NCBI GenBank assembly: GCA_027295745.1
Contig: JAPUKI010000054.1
Coordinates: 1-11,748, forward strand
Origin: Acidobacteriota bacterium
GTDB taxonomy: Bacteria > Acidobacteriota > UBA6911 > RPQK01 > JADFOI01
Direction: 5' to 3'
DNA length: 11,748 nt
The notes beneath the pieces are model-generated. The model saw only the letters and a program-made list of their open reading frames with translations. It was not told the origin of the DNA and ran no database searches. Shown piece by piece: positions 1-7,296 of the stretch. Every line of letters begins with the position of its first letter. Position 1 is the first letter of the stretch. The position numbers were made by a program, and so were the translations under genes.

Positions 1-1
1 A

Positions 2-1594
2 ATGGTTTATGAGTCACTGCTGACCCTGCATCCCACAACTCTGGAATACATACCCGTCCTGGCCACCCACTGGCAAATCTCCCCCGACAAAATGACTTAT
101 CGGTTCCGAATCAACCCCAATGCCCGCTGGGCCGATGGCCAACCGGTCACGGCCGAGGACGTCGTCGCCAGCTGGACCTTTCGGATGGATGAGGGACTCC
201 AGGCCCCTTCTTCCCGCATGACATACGGCAAGTTTGAAAAACCGGTGGCCGAGAGCAAATATATCGTTCGGGTCAAAAGCATCAAGGTGAACTGGCGAAA
301 CTTTTATTATTTCTCAGGCCTGACCATAACCCCGGCCCATATCCTGAAAGATGTGGATGGAGCCGCCTACCTCCGTGATTACAACTTCAAGATGCTTCCG
401 GGGACTGGCCCTTACGTCGTTCGGGAGGAAGATATCGACAAGGGAAACTCCCTGACGATCCGCAAGCGCACAGATTACTGGGCGGAAAAACATCGTCTCA
501 ATGTGGGCCTGAATAACTTTGAGCAAATCAAAGAAATCGTAGTTCGAGACCCCAACCTGCAGTTTGAGATGCTTAAGAAGGGCGATCTCGACTATTACTT
601 CGTCAACACTGCCCAAAAATGGGTGGAGGAGCTGGATTTTGATCGCATCCAACGGGGTTTGATTCAAAAACGGAAGGTCTTCAATCACGCGCCGCAAGGA
701 GTACAGGGTCTTGCATTCAATATGCGCCGAGTCCCCTTTGACGACATCCGGGTGCGAAAGGCCCTCTTTCACCTGTTCAATCGGGCGCAGCTGGTCGAAA
801 AGCTCATGTTCAACGAGTACCTGCTTCAGCACTCCTACTATACCGGCGGCGTCTATGAGAACCCCGATAATCCCAAGATCTTGTACGATCCGGAGCTCGC
901 CTTGAATTTACTGGCTGAAGCGGGTTGGAGAAATCGGGACGAGAGGGGGCGCCTGCTGAAAAATGGCCAGCCCTTGGAAATAGAGATCCTTTACTCCTCC
1001 CAGCCCTTTGAAAGATACTTCACCGTCTACCAGGAAGATTTGCGTAAAGTTGGAATCACCCTGAATTTGCGGCTGGTGACGCCAGAGACCCGATTCAAGC
1101 TCATGATGGAAAGACAGTTTGATACCGTCGCGGCAGGATGGGGCGCATTGCTTTTCCCGAATCCGGAGACTTCATACCATTCCTCACTTGCCGATGTGAA
1201 CAACACCAACAATATCACCGGGATCAAGAGTAGCAGAATAGATGAACTCACCGAGGCCTATGACGGGATGTTCGAGGTGGATGAGCGCATCGCCGCCATT
1301 CAGGAAATTGACGGCATCCTGGCCAATCTCTACCCCTACATTCTGGAATGGACGGCCCCCTTTGGGAGAGTTGCGTATTGGAACAAATTCGGACACCCAG
1401 CGGGGTACTTCTCCAGAATTGGGGACTACACGGATATGCCCTCACTGTGGTGGATCGATCCGGAAAAACTGGAGCAGCTCGATCAGGCCCAGCGTGATTC
1501 CAGCATTCAACTGGAAGTCGGCCCATCAGAAGATCGGTACTGGCTGGACTTCGCTCAAGTCGAGCAGCAGGCAAATCCCACAGAAACCCCATGA
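2..1594 (+). CDS. yejA: Peptide ABC transporter substrate-binding protein, YejA-like (SBP family 5), N-terminus missing
   Basis: Periplasmic binding protein that captures oligopeptides and hands them to the YejB/YejE permeases. The reading frame is open to the window edge, so the first ATG is probably internal; the 530 visible residues lack a signal peptide, and YejA proteins are usually about 600 residues, so roughly 70 residues are missing. Visible residues 32-58 carry the family-5 hallmark (TYRFRINPNARWADG followed by PVTAEDV). The C-terminal part has the aromatic-rich YejA-like stretch around AYWNKFGHPAGYF and SLWWIDPEK. The stop overlaps the next start (ATGA at 1591-1594), so translational coupling with the permease is likely. 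Family assignment is firm. The actual ligand is inferred from the operon; E. coli Yej imports peptides and microcin C. Confidence 0.95.
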   Translation: MVYESLLTLHPTTLEYIPVLATHWQISPDKMTYRFRINPNARWADGQPVTAEDVVASWTFRMDEGLQAPSSRMTYGKFEKPVAESKYIVRVKSIKVNWRNFYYFSGLTITPAHILKDVDGAAYLRDYNFKMLPGTGPYVVREEDIDKGNSLTIRKRTDYWAEKHRLNVGLNNFEQIKEIVVRDPNLQFEMLKKGDLDYYFVNTAQKWVEELDFDRIQRGLIQKRKVFNHAPQGVQGLAFNMRRVPFDDIRVRKALFHLFNRAQLVEKLMFNEYLLQHSYYTGGVYENPDNPKILYDPELALNLLAEAGWRNRDERGRLLKNGQPLEIEILYSSQPFERYFTVYQEDLRKVGITLNLRLVTPETRFKLMMERQFDTVAAGWGALLFPNPETSYHSSLADVNNTNNITGIKSSRIDELTEAYDGMFEVDERIAAIQEIDGILANLYPYILEWTAPFGRVAYWNKFGHPAGYFSRIGDYTDMPSLWWIDPEKLEQLDQAQRDSSIQLEVGPSEDRYWLDFAQVEQQANPTETP

Positions 1595-2622
1595 CCAGTT
1601 ACTTCATCCGCCGGTTCCTGCTGATCATTCCCACCTTCCTGGGTATTACACTGGCCGTCTTCCTGATTATGCACTTCGTCCCGGGCGGCCCCATAGAACG
1701 CCAGATCATGAGCTACCAGATGGCGCTGGCTGAGGAGGGCGGGGCTGGCGCCGGAGCACAGATGATGGATACCGGTATTCCTGAGGAAGCGCTGGAAGAG
1801 ATGAAGCGCTACTACGGCTTCGATAAACCCATCTATATTCGCTATGCCCAGTGGCTCTGGAACGTGGTACAGCTCGATCTGGGTCGATCCTACATCTACC
1901 AGGAGCCGGTGTGGGATGTGATTAAATCGCGCTTCCCCGTCTCCATATTCTTAGGACTGACGGGCTTTTTACTGAGTTATCTGGTTTGCGTGCCTCTGGG
2001 GGTCTTCAAGGCGATTCGACACGGATCGCGCTTCGATTTCGCCACCAGCTTCATTGTGTTTCTGGGCTACTCGATACCTGGATGGGCACTGGGGACCGCC
2101 CTACTGGTGTTTCTGGGAGGAGGAAGCTTTTGGGATTTCTTTCCCCTGGGCGGCTTCCGACCCACCAATTGGGAATTCTTGAATTTCGGCCAGAAAATCG
2201 TGGCCCAGCTCCACCACATGTTCCTTCCCGTCCTCTGCTATATGATTGGCTCCTTTGCCACCCTCACCATTCTGACCAAGAACTCGCTGCTGGAGAACCT
2301 GGGACAGGACTACGTTCGGACCGCTTTTGCCAAGGGCTTGAGTGAGCGGCGGGTGATCTTTTTGCATGCCCTGAGAAATTCTCTGATCCCCATCGCCACC
2401 GGTCTGGGACACTTCTTCAGCCTGATTCTGGCCGGCTCCTTTCTGATCGAGAAGGTGTTTAATATCGACGGCATGGGCTATCTGGGATATACCTCGCTTC
2501 TGCAAAGAGACTATCCGGTGGCCCTGGGCATCGTGGTCATTTCCAGTCTTCTCATGCTGTTGGGCAATATCATCTCGGACGTCATCTACGTGTTCGTTGA
2601 CCCGCGCATACGGTTTCGATAA
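1591..2622 (+). CDS. yejB: Peptide ABC transporter permease, YejB-like
   Basis: Inner-membrane permease subunit that pairs with the following YejE-like protein to form the peptide channel. The 343 residues begin with a hydrophobic helix (about residues 8-29) and the N-terminal pattern FLIMHFVPGGPIE of DppB/YejB permeases. A soluble loop with a Gly/Ala-rich patch (about 47-60) and YYGFDKPIYIRY follows, then the core helices. The EAA loop that contacts the ATPase is at about 241-267 (YVRTAFAKGLSERRVIFLHA). The C-terminal pattern, with FNIDGMGYLGY, RDYPVALG and a final DPRIRF, fits YejB better than DppB from memory. The start is fixed by the ATGA overlap with the upstream gene. Length is close to E. 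coli YejB. Confidence 0.96.
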   Translation: MTSYFIRRFLLIIPTFLGITLAVFLIMHFVPGGPIERQIMSYQMALAEEGGAGAGAQMMDTGIPEEALEEMKRYYGFDKPIYIRYAQWLWNVVQLDLGRSYIYQEPVWDVIKSRFPVSIFLGLTGFLLSYLVCVPLGVFKAIRHGSRFDFATSFIVFLGYSIPGWALGTALLVFLGGGSFWDFFPLGGFRPTNWEFLNFGQKIVAQLHHMFLPVLCYMIGSFATLTILTKNSLLENLGQDYVRTAFAKGLSERRVIFLHALRNSLIPIATGLGHFFSLILAGSFLIEKVFNIDGMGYLGYTSLLQRDYPVALGIVVISSLLMLLGNIISDVIYVFVDPRIRFR

Positions 2623-3707
2623 TGAACCAGGTGCCGCCCCCCTCCCTATCCATCTTTCGCAAGCGTTGGCGTAAGTTCCGGAGTCTCAAACGGGGCTATT
2701 ACTCCTTCCTGATCATCGTGGCAGCCTACTTGATCTCGTTCCTGCTGCCCCTACTGGTGAACAACAAGCCGCTCTGGGTGCGGTATGAGGGCGAATACTT
2801 CTTTCCCATGCTGCGCTACCACGGCCCCGAGGAGTTCGGCCTGGAGACGATCGGCGAACCGGACTACCGGCAAATGAAGGAACAGTTTTCTGCTGCGGGG
2901 CAGGGCGACTGGGTCATCCTGCCTCTCTACCCCTATCACCCCAGCGAGTCACTGCTGGAATTAGAGGGTGTTCCCCCTCACGAGCCTTCCCTCCAGCATT
3001 TCTTCGGAACCGATGATCGAGGCCGCGACGTGTTTGCGCGGCTCGCCTATGGCTTCAATATATCGATGACTTTCGCCGTGCTGGTTCTCACCTTCAGCTA
3101 TGGCCTGGGGATTGCCGTGGGTGGACTGATTGGATACTTCGGGGGAAAGCTGGATATTCTGGGACAGCGGGTCATCGAAGTCTGGTCCTCCCTCCCCTTT
3201 CTTTACACCATCATGATTGTGAGCTCGATCGTGGTGCCGATATACCTGCCGGGAAGGAGTCAACTGCTGCAGCCTTCCTTCTGGCTTCTGATCTTCATTT
3301 TGTCCGCCTTCGGCTGGATGGGAATTACCTATTACATCCGGGGGGAGTTCTACCGTGAAAAGGCGAAAGACTATGTGGGGGCTGCACTGGCCATGGGGGC
3401 ATCGGACTGGACCATCATGTTCAAGCATATTTTGCCCAACGCCATCAATCCGATCGTTTCCTTCGCTCCCTTTGCCATCGTGGGCAACATTGGCGCGCTG
3501 GTGGCCCTGGACTTCCTGGGATTCGGACTGCCCGCCCCCACTCCCAGCTGGGGAGAACTGATTGGCCAGGGCATGAGTTTGCTGACCAAGTGGTGGCTGG
3601 TCTTTTTCCCTCTGGCGGCCCTCTTTCTGACCCTGCTCCTGGTCGTCCTGATCGGGGAGGCCTTTCGTGAAGCCTTCGACCCCAAGGAGTTCTCCAGATT
3701 GCGATGA
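2622..3707 (+). CDS. yejE: Peptide ABC transporter permease, YejE-like
   Basis: Second membrane permease of the importer. Its 361 residues begin with a basic segment and a first helix (about 25-45), then KPLWVRYEGEYFFPML, a YejE hallmark that introduces an extended periplasmic domain of some 80 residues. The motif FGTDDRGRDVFARL (128-141) opens the conserved permease domain. The EAA loop is at about 251-278 (YVGAALAMGASDWTIMFKHI), and the tail reads GEAFREAFDPKEF as in YejE. The start overlaps the yejB stop by one base (TAATG). The gene is followed by the only large gap in the operon, about 160 bp holding two REP-like palindromes, so expression of the ATPases could be set separately from the permeases. 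Confidence 0.96.
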   Translation: MNQVPPPSLSIFRKRWRKFRSLKRGYYSFLIIVAAYLISFLLPLLVNNKPLWVRYEGEYFFPMLRYHGPEEFGLETIGEPDYRQMKEQFSAAGQGDWVILPLYPYHPSESLLELEGVPPHEPSLQHFFGTDDRGRDVFARLAYGFNISMTFAVLVLTFSYGLGIAVGGLIGYFGGKLDILGQRVIEVWSSLPFLYTIMIVSSIVVPIYLPGRSQLLQPSFWLLIFILSAFGWMGITYYIRGEFYREKAKDYVGAALAMGASDWTIMFKHILPNAINPIVSFAPFAIVGNIGALVALDFLGFGLPAPTPSWGELIGQGMSLLTKWWLVFFPLAALFLTLLLVVLIGEAFREAFDPKEFSRLR

Positions 3708-3752
3708 TAATTCTCAGCGCCCGGATCACTCAGAAATCATCTGGTCAAGATG

Positions 3753-3840
3753 GCCCGTGGGCTAAACGGGCACCCGAAGCCCACGGCTCTGACTGTTCCT
3801 CGTTCCTTCCGATCAGAGCCGCAGGCTTTAGCCTGCGGGC
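3753..3840. repeat. Facing pair of REP-like palindromic units inside the operon
   Basis: Two palindromes face each other. Unit 1 has stem CCGTGGGCT (3755-3763) pairing with AGCCCACGG (3778-3786). Unit 2, read on the minus strand, has CCGCAGGC pairing with GCCTGCGG around a TAAA loop (plus-strand arms 3819-3826 and 3831-3838). Both units share GCCCG..GGCTAAA at the outer side and CGGCTCTGA at the inner side; the inner 8-mers GGCTCTGA (3785-3792) and TCAGAGCC (3813-3820) also pair with each other. The stems differ at two positions, and each difference is matched by a compensating change in the partner arm, which argues for selection on structure. No T-tract follows, so it is not a canonical terminator. 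It may act as an mRNA processing or stability element. Confidence 0.8.
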
Positions 3841-3867
3841 GGGTTTACCTCTTGCGTGTTTGTGTTG

Positions 3868-4863
3868 ATGTCCAAAATGCCTGAACCATTACTTCAGATC
3901 CGAGGTCTCAAGACCCACTTCAAAACCGAAGCCGGAATCGCCAAAGCAGTCGACGGGGTCGATCTGGACATTTACCAAGGAGAGGTTCTGGGTCTGGTAG
4001 GAGAATCGGGCGCCGGCAAAAGCGTCACTGCCCTGAGCATCCTGCGCCTGATTCCCAACCCTCCGGGAGAGATCGTGGCCGGCTCGATCCTGTACAAGGA
4101 CCGCGACCTGCTGAAGCTTTCCTGGGAAGAGATGCGAAGGATCCGAGGCAAGGAGATCAGCATGATCTTCCAGGAACCCATGACCTCTCTGAATCCAGTC
4201 TTCACCATCGGGATGCAGCTCTCCGAGATCGTGTTTGAACATGAGGGAAGTTCCAAGAAGGAGGCATTCGCGCGAGGTGTCGAGATGCTGGAGATGGTGG
4301 GAATCCCGGAACCGGCCCTGCGCATGTCCGAGTATCCCCACCAGTTCTCGGGAGGAATGAGACAGCGCGTCATGATCGCTATGGCGCTGGCCTGCAACCC
4401 CTCTCTGCTCATCGCCGACGAGCCCACGACCGCCCTGGATGTCACAATCCAGGCTCAGATTCTGGAGCTGATGGTGTCGATCAAGGAGAAGCGAAAGGAG
4501 GCGGCGATTCTGCTGATCACACACAACCTGGCGGTGGTGGCAGAAACGTGCAACCGTGTGGCGGTGATGTACGGCGGTCGGATGCAGGAAATTGCTCCCG
4601 TTGAAGAATTATACCGAAATCCAAAGCACCCTTATACGCGCGGGCTGCTGGCCTCTCTGCCCAGTGTGGATGGAGATCGAACAGAGCGACTTCCCACGAT
4701 CCCGGGTAACGTCCCCGACATCCACGAGCTGCCCGTGGGTTGCAAGTTTGCGACCCGATGTCAGGAAAAGCTCCAGCACTGTGACCTGATCGAGCCCGAA
4801 CTACTGGAGGTCTCCCCCCATCACTGGGTGCGCTGTCACCTCATGGAGGAAGAGGATCACTGA
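3868..4863 (+). CDS. Peptide ABC transporter ATP-binding protein, OppD/DppD type
   Basis: Cytoplasmic ATPase that drives the importer. Numbering from ATG 3868 (331 residues): Walker A GESGAGKS 45-52, Q-loop Gln102, signature SGGMRQR 161-167, Walker B ending in Asp184-Glu185, switch His219. The C-terminal oligopeptide-transporter extension has four cysteines (292, 298, 305, 323) in the CxxxxxC...C...C arrangement typical of OppD/DppD proteins. In E. coli the Yej system uses one fused double ATPase (YejF); here the two halves are separate genes. No clear Shine-Dalgarno precedes any candidate start (GTG 3856, ATG 3868, ATG 3877). I chose 3868; 3877 (MPEPLLQIRGL) is equally possible. The stop overlaps the next start as TGATG. 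Confidence 0.96.
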   Translation: MSKMPEPLLQIRGLKTHFKTEAGIAKAVDGVDLDIYQGEVLGLVGESGAGKSVTALSILRLIPNPPGEIVAGSILYKDRDLLKLSWEEMRRIRGKEISMIFQEPMTSLNPVFTIGMQLSEIVFEHEGSSKKEAFARGVEMLEMVGIPEPALRMSEYPHQFSGGMRQRVMIAMALACNPSLLIADEPTTALDVTIQAQILELMVSIKEKRKEAAILLITHNLAVVAETCNRVAVMYGGRMQEIAPVEELYRNPKHPYTRGLLASLPSVDGDRTERLPTIPGNVPDIHELPVGCKFATRCQEKLQHCDLIEPELLEVSPHHWVRCHLMEEEDH

Positions 4864-5873
4864 TGGAGAAGATTCTGGAGGTCAGGGATCTGCGGGTTCG
4901 GTTTCCCGTCTTCGGCGGGGTCTTGCTGCGCAAGATTGCCGAGGTGAAGGCCGTAGACGGCCTGAGCTTTGATCTTTTCAAAGGTGAAACCCTGGGCCTG
5001 GTGGGCGAGTCAGGCTGCGGCAAGAGCACGGTGGGACGCGCCATCGTCAACATCCTGCATGCCATGAGTTATGGTGTTGAGATCTCAGGTGAGATCCTCT
5101 ATCACCATGCCGGAAAGAGTGTGAACCTCGCCAGCCTGAGCCGGTCGCAGATGCGGCCTTACCGTTCCGCAATTCAGATGATTTTTCAGGACCCCTATTC
5201 CTCGCTCAACCCCCGCATGACGGTCAGTCAGATTGTGGGGGAGCCTCTCAAAATCCATGCCGATTATTCTGCCAGTGAACGCCGCGATAAGGTGGTCTGG
5301 CTGCTGGAAAAGGTGGGTTTGACGGGCGAGCACGCCGCTCGCTATCCCCATGAGTTTTCCGGTGGACAACGCCAGCGCATCGGCATCGCCCGGGCGCTGT
5401 CAACGAATCCCGAAATTGTCATAGCTGACGAGCCGGTCAGCGCACTGGATGTGTCCATACAAGCTCAGGTGGTCAATCTGATGCAGGACCTGCAGGAAGA
5501 GTTCAATCTCTCCTATATCTTCATTGCCCACGACCTATCGGTGGTACGTCACATCTCTGATCGAATAGCGGTCATGTATCTGGGAAATATCGTGGAATTG
5601 GGCCCGGGCGAGAGTGTTTACAAACACCCTTTGCATCCTTATTCCCAGGCCCTGCTCTCGGCGGTTCCCCGTCCAGACCCGCTGGCAACCCATGAGGAGC
5701 GGATCCGTCTGGTTGGGGACGTACCGAATCCTATCCGAAAACCCTCTGGATGCAGCTTCCACACCAGATGCCCCATAGCACGTCCTTCCTGTTCTGAGGA
5801 AGACCCGGCCCTGGAAATGAAGGGCGACCGCGCCGTGGCCTGCCCCTGGACCGACGGAAACGCTGACAGCTGA
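4863..5873 (+). CDS. Peptide ABC transporter ATP-binding protein, OppF/DppF type
   Basis: Partner ATPase of the importer, 336 residues. Walker A GESGCGKST is at 48-56, the signature SGGQRQR at 166-172, Walker B ends in Asp189-Glu190, and the switch His is 223. The oligopeptide C-terminal domain carries cysteines 297, 303, 310 and 327 (GCSFHTRCPIARPSC, later VACPW). The start is coupled to the previous gene by a TGATG overlap. The last residues after about Asp331 and the TGA stop lie inside the first copy of a 50-bp tandem repeat, so the original C-terminus may have been altered when the repeat arose. The conserved domain ends just before that point and the protein looks complete. Confidence 0.96.
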   Translation: MEKILEVRDLRVRFPVFGGVLLRKIAEVKAVDGLSFDLFKGETLGLVGESGCGKSTVGRAIVNILHAMSYGVEISGEILYHHAGKSVNLASLSRSQMRPYRSAIQMIFQDPYSSLNPRMTVSQIVGEPLKIHADYSASERRDKVVWLLEKVGLTGEHAARYPHEFSGGQRQRIGIARALSTNPEIVIADEPVSALDVSIQAQVVNLMQDLQEEFNLSYIFIAHDLSVVRHISDRIAVMYLGNIVELGPGESVYKHPLHPYSQALLSAVPRPDPLATHEERIRLVGDVPNPIRKPSGCSFHTRCPIARPSCSEEDPALEMKGDRAVACPWTDGNADS

Positions 5874-5953
5874 CACCTGACAGCTGACAGTCGGAAACTG
5901 ATCACGGAAACGCTGACACCTGACACCTGACACCTGACAGTCGGAAACTGATC
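5854..5953. repeat. Two tandem copies of a 50-bp repeat built from heptamers
   Basis: Copy 1 is 5854-5903 and copy 2 is 5904-5953; they match at 48 of 50 positions (differences at 5869/5919 and 5883/5933, G versus C). Each copy holds four consecutive heptamers of the form CTGACAG or CTGACAC (28 bp) followed by TCGGAAACTGATC and a leading ACGGAAACG. Copy 1 overlaps the 3' end of the OppF-type ATPase gene. There is no spacer between copies, so it is a minisatellite rather than a CRISPR. Heptamer arrays of this kind resemble the short tandem repeats known from cyanobacteria and other large genomes. Confidence 0.93.
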
Positions 5954-5964
5954 GCTGAGAGGTG

Positions 5965-5991
5965 ACAAGTGTAAACTTGCGTTGACACTTT
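5965..5991 (-). repeat. Hairpin resembling an insertion-sequence end (copy 1)
   Basis: AAGTGTAAAC (5967-5976) pairs with GTTGACACTT (5981-5990) at 9 of 10 positions around the loop TTGC. Read on the minus strand, the segment aligns with 11384-11412 on the plus strand: AAAGTGtCAAC, then GTTTACA, then CTTGT, with two one-base gaps and a few mismatches. Such TTTACA-containing sequences resemble ends of some insertion sequences from memory. No transposase remains next to it. The rest of the gap to 6114 shows only a purine-rich GGGGAGGAG (6012-6020) with no credible ORF behind it. Confidence 0.5.
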
Positions 5992-6114
5992 CGGCCATTG
6001 ACCCAGCCACTGGGGAGGAGCTTGAACTCCTTTGAAAGGCCCAGAATTGCTGGCTGCTGAGAAAGATTGCCGATACCTCCACCCTTTGGAACAGAACTTG
6101 CTTATCAACTTGGC

Positions 6115-6348
6115 ATGTCAAACAAATATCTAGTCCTGGCTGATGTTGATGGAGAGATTAAGTTCCTGTCGCTGAGATCAAATGGATCCAAGGAAGAAGT
6201 GGCAGAACTTTCTCTGCAGATGACGGAAAAACTGTTCTCCGGCCACCGGGTAGGCGAGCTTTGGCTGGAACCGTGGCCCCTGGATGAAAGCATGTATCAG
6301 CCCGCTCCTCGTGCAGTTGAGCAACTCGTCAGTAGACAAGCCGTCTGA
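6115..6348 (+). CDS. Small hypothetical protein, 77 residues, doubtful
   Basis: I do not recognise this protein. Starting at ATG 6115 it has 77 residues, beginning MSNKYLVLADVDGEIKFLSL. It is predicted soluble, with no signal peptide or membrane segment, a likely strand-rich start, a central amphipathic helix (about 24-38), and a Trp/Pro-rich part (GELWLEPWPLDES). The frame extends upstream to a TTG at 6067, but that extension (PIPPPFGTELAYQLG) has no recognisable feature. No Shine-Dalgarno precedes either start. The amino-acid composition looks protein-like and nothing longer competes in the other frames. It sits between two repeat clusters and could be a remnant of a larger gene. Confidence 0.4.
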   Translation: MSNKYLVLADVDGEIKFLSLRSNGSKEEVAELSLQMTEKLFSGHRVGELWLEPWPLDESMYQPAPRAVEQLVSRQAV

Positions 6349-6395
6349 TTCCTGAAGGATAGCTCTTCAGCAGTCTACTCTTCTGCCATTCAGAT

Positions 6396-6430
6396 TCGTC
6401 GACTAGCAAACCGATCATTTCAGTCGACGA
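6396..6430. repeat. 9-bp perfect inverted repeat
   Basis: TCGTCGACT (6396-6404) and AGTCGACGA (6422-6430) are exact reverse complements separated by 17 bases. The spacer contains GCAAACCGAT, which resembles the start of the 26-bp repeat units that follow at 6443, so the two structures may be related. It could be a protein-binding site or a transcript hairpin ahead of the membrane-protein gene. No T-tract follows, so a terminator is unlikely. Confidence 0.55.
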
Positions 6431-6442
6431 GATAGTCTTTAA

Positions 6443-6521
6443 AACAAACCGACTAGTGAAGATGAGGTAACAAACCGATTATTCAGGGTGAGGTAACAAA
6501 TCGATTAATGAGGATAGAGGT
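6443..6521 (+). repeat. Three tandem 26-27-bp repeats ending in a ribosome-binding-site-like GAGGT
   Basis: Units are 6443-6468, 6469-6494 and 6495-6521. Each begins AACAAAcCGA or AACAAAtCGA and ends GAGGT. The 19-mer TGAGGTAACAAACCGATTA (6463-6481) recurs with one mismatch at 6489-6507. The GAGG closing the third unit (6517-6520) lies 10 bases before ATG 6531 and is the best Shine-Dalgarno for the downstream membrane protein. The array is AT-richer than the surrounding genes. It may be a slippage-generated array that multiplied the leader, or a set of operator sites. Confidence 0.8.
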
Positions 6522-6530
6522 GAAGTGAAG

Positions 6531-7118
6531 ATGGGCAGCAGACTTTTGATGTTGGGGCGTATCAAAGCCGTACTCCTGTTAGTTAGTCTTGGCCTGGGCG
6601 TCTGGGAAGGTGTATTCTCGCCAATGGACTGGGCCATAAGAATTCTGGCGGCACTCTCGCCCCCCTTCCGAGACGCCATCTACCGAGAAGCGACCAAAGG
6701 CTTTGAACTGATGAGTTCCTTCGCCTACCTCAGCATCTTGGCACTCATGGTTGTGACAATCGGCTATCTCAGCCTGTGGACCGCCAACTTCATCCTGAAG
6801 AGGACAAGCCCCAGAGAGTCAACAGAAACACTTTTCCAATTCGCCAGGCATCATGTCTTGTTTAACGTCATGGCAATGCTAGTGCTTCTTTGCAGTTTGT
6901 TTCTCAACATGCAGGTAAGCTTTAGTAACGACGTCATGGTCTACTCTATGGACAGCATCGAGATCCTTGCACCCCAGATTCCTGTCGACACGCGTCTACG
7001 CTTGCGACTGGATTTCTTTTGCATTAGAAATGCCGCCGACTTTTACCTCCTGAATGAAAAGCTTCACAGGCTATCGGAGGCAACCGGCACAGTACTACCG
7101 GCCTTTGAGCCCGTCTAG
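6531..7118 (+). CDS. Orphan membrane protein with three predicted helices
   Basis: I do not recognise a family. From ATG 6531 it has 195 residues. Predicted membrane helices are at about 11-29, 63-89 and 109-130, with a charged loop KRTSPRESTE between helices 2 and 3. A C-terminal soluble domain of about 65 residues follows (DSIEILAPQIPVDTRLRLRLDFFCIRNAADFYLLNEKLHRLSEATG), which looks like a strand pair plus a helix. ATG 6531 is preferred over GTG 6525 because GAGG at 6517-6520 is 10 bases from the ATG but only 4 from the GTG. The gene stands alone between repeats. Its TAG stop is formed by the first three bases of the following MITE-like element, so the original C-terminus may have been longer. 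Confidence 0.75.
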   Translation: MGSRLLMLGRIKAVLLLVSLGLGVWEGVFSPMDWAIRILAALSPPFRDAIYREATKGFELMSSFAYLSILALMVVTIGYLSLWTANFILKRTSPRESTETLFQFARHHVLFNVMAMLVLLCSLFLNMQVSFSNDVMVYSMDSIEILAPQIPVDTRLRLRLDFFCIRNAADFYLLNEKLHRLSEATGTVLPAFEPV

Positions 7119-7296
7119 CCGGGATAATGCATAAGTTTTCTACTGCAGTGCCGCAATCATCCACGCTGACTGCGTTGTGCTTCCTTGGGCTCCTCGGCGT
7201 ACTGCATGAGTACACCTGCGGAGACCTTCGTCGCACGCCTTGTCATCGCGGCGCCTGCGACACTTCGAAACGAAAACCTATGCATAATCCCGGCTA
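7116..7296. mobile_element. MITE-like element, 181 bp, with 25-bp terminal inverted repeats
   Basis: The left end 7116-7140 and the right end 7272-7296 are reverse complements at 23 of 25 positions; both read TAGCCGGGAT.ATGCATA.GT from the outside in. Weaker complementarity continues inward (for example GCAGTGCCGCA on the left against GAAGTGTCGCA on the right), and the centre has a short hairpin GTACT/AGTAC near 7199-7213, so the whole element may fold into a long imperfect hairpin. No coding capacity is visible. TA occurs at both outer edges and could be a target duplication, as made by IS630/Tc1-type transposases. A diverged copy of the left end occurs at 10404. Confidence 0.8.

Noticed and set aside
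314..832. Minus-strand open frame of 172 codons inside the yejA-like gene
   Set aside because: It lies fully within a well-supported binding-protein gene, has no family motif and no ribosome-binding site; similar shadows lie opposite most genes here.
3755..3838. Intrinsic terminator between yejE and the ATPase genes
   Set aside because: The palindromes are strong but lack a following U-tract, have a REP-like facing arrangement, and downstream genes belong to the same transporter.
5854..5953. Possible mini CRISPR array
   Set aside because: The two 50-bp copies abut without spacers, are built from heptamers, overlap a coding sequence, and no cas gene is present.
5982..6010. TTGACA at 5982-5987 as a -35 box
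   Set aside because: No TATAAT-like hexamer occurs about 17 bases downstream, and the TTGACA is part of the stem of the IS-end-like hairpin.
6022..6060. Short leader peptide after the purine-rich GGGGAGGAG
   Set aside because: The only start is a TTG directly abutting the purine stretch, it gives 12 residues, and nothing indicates translation or attenuation.
6352..6370. Hairpin CTGAAG/CTTCAG as a terminator after the 77-residue ORF
   Set aside because: The stem has only six pairs and no T-tract follows.
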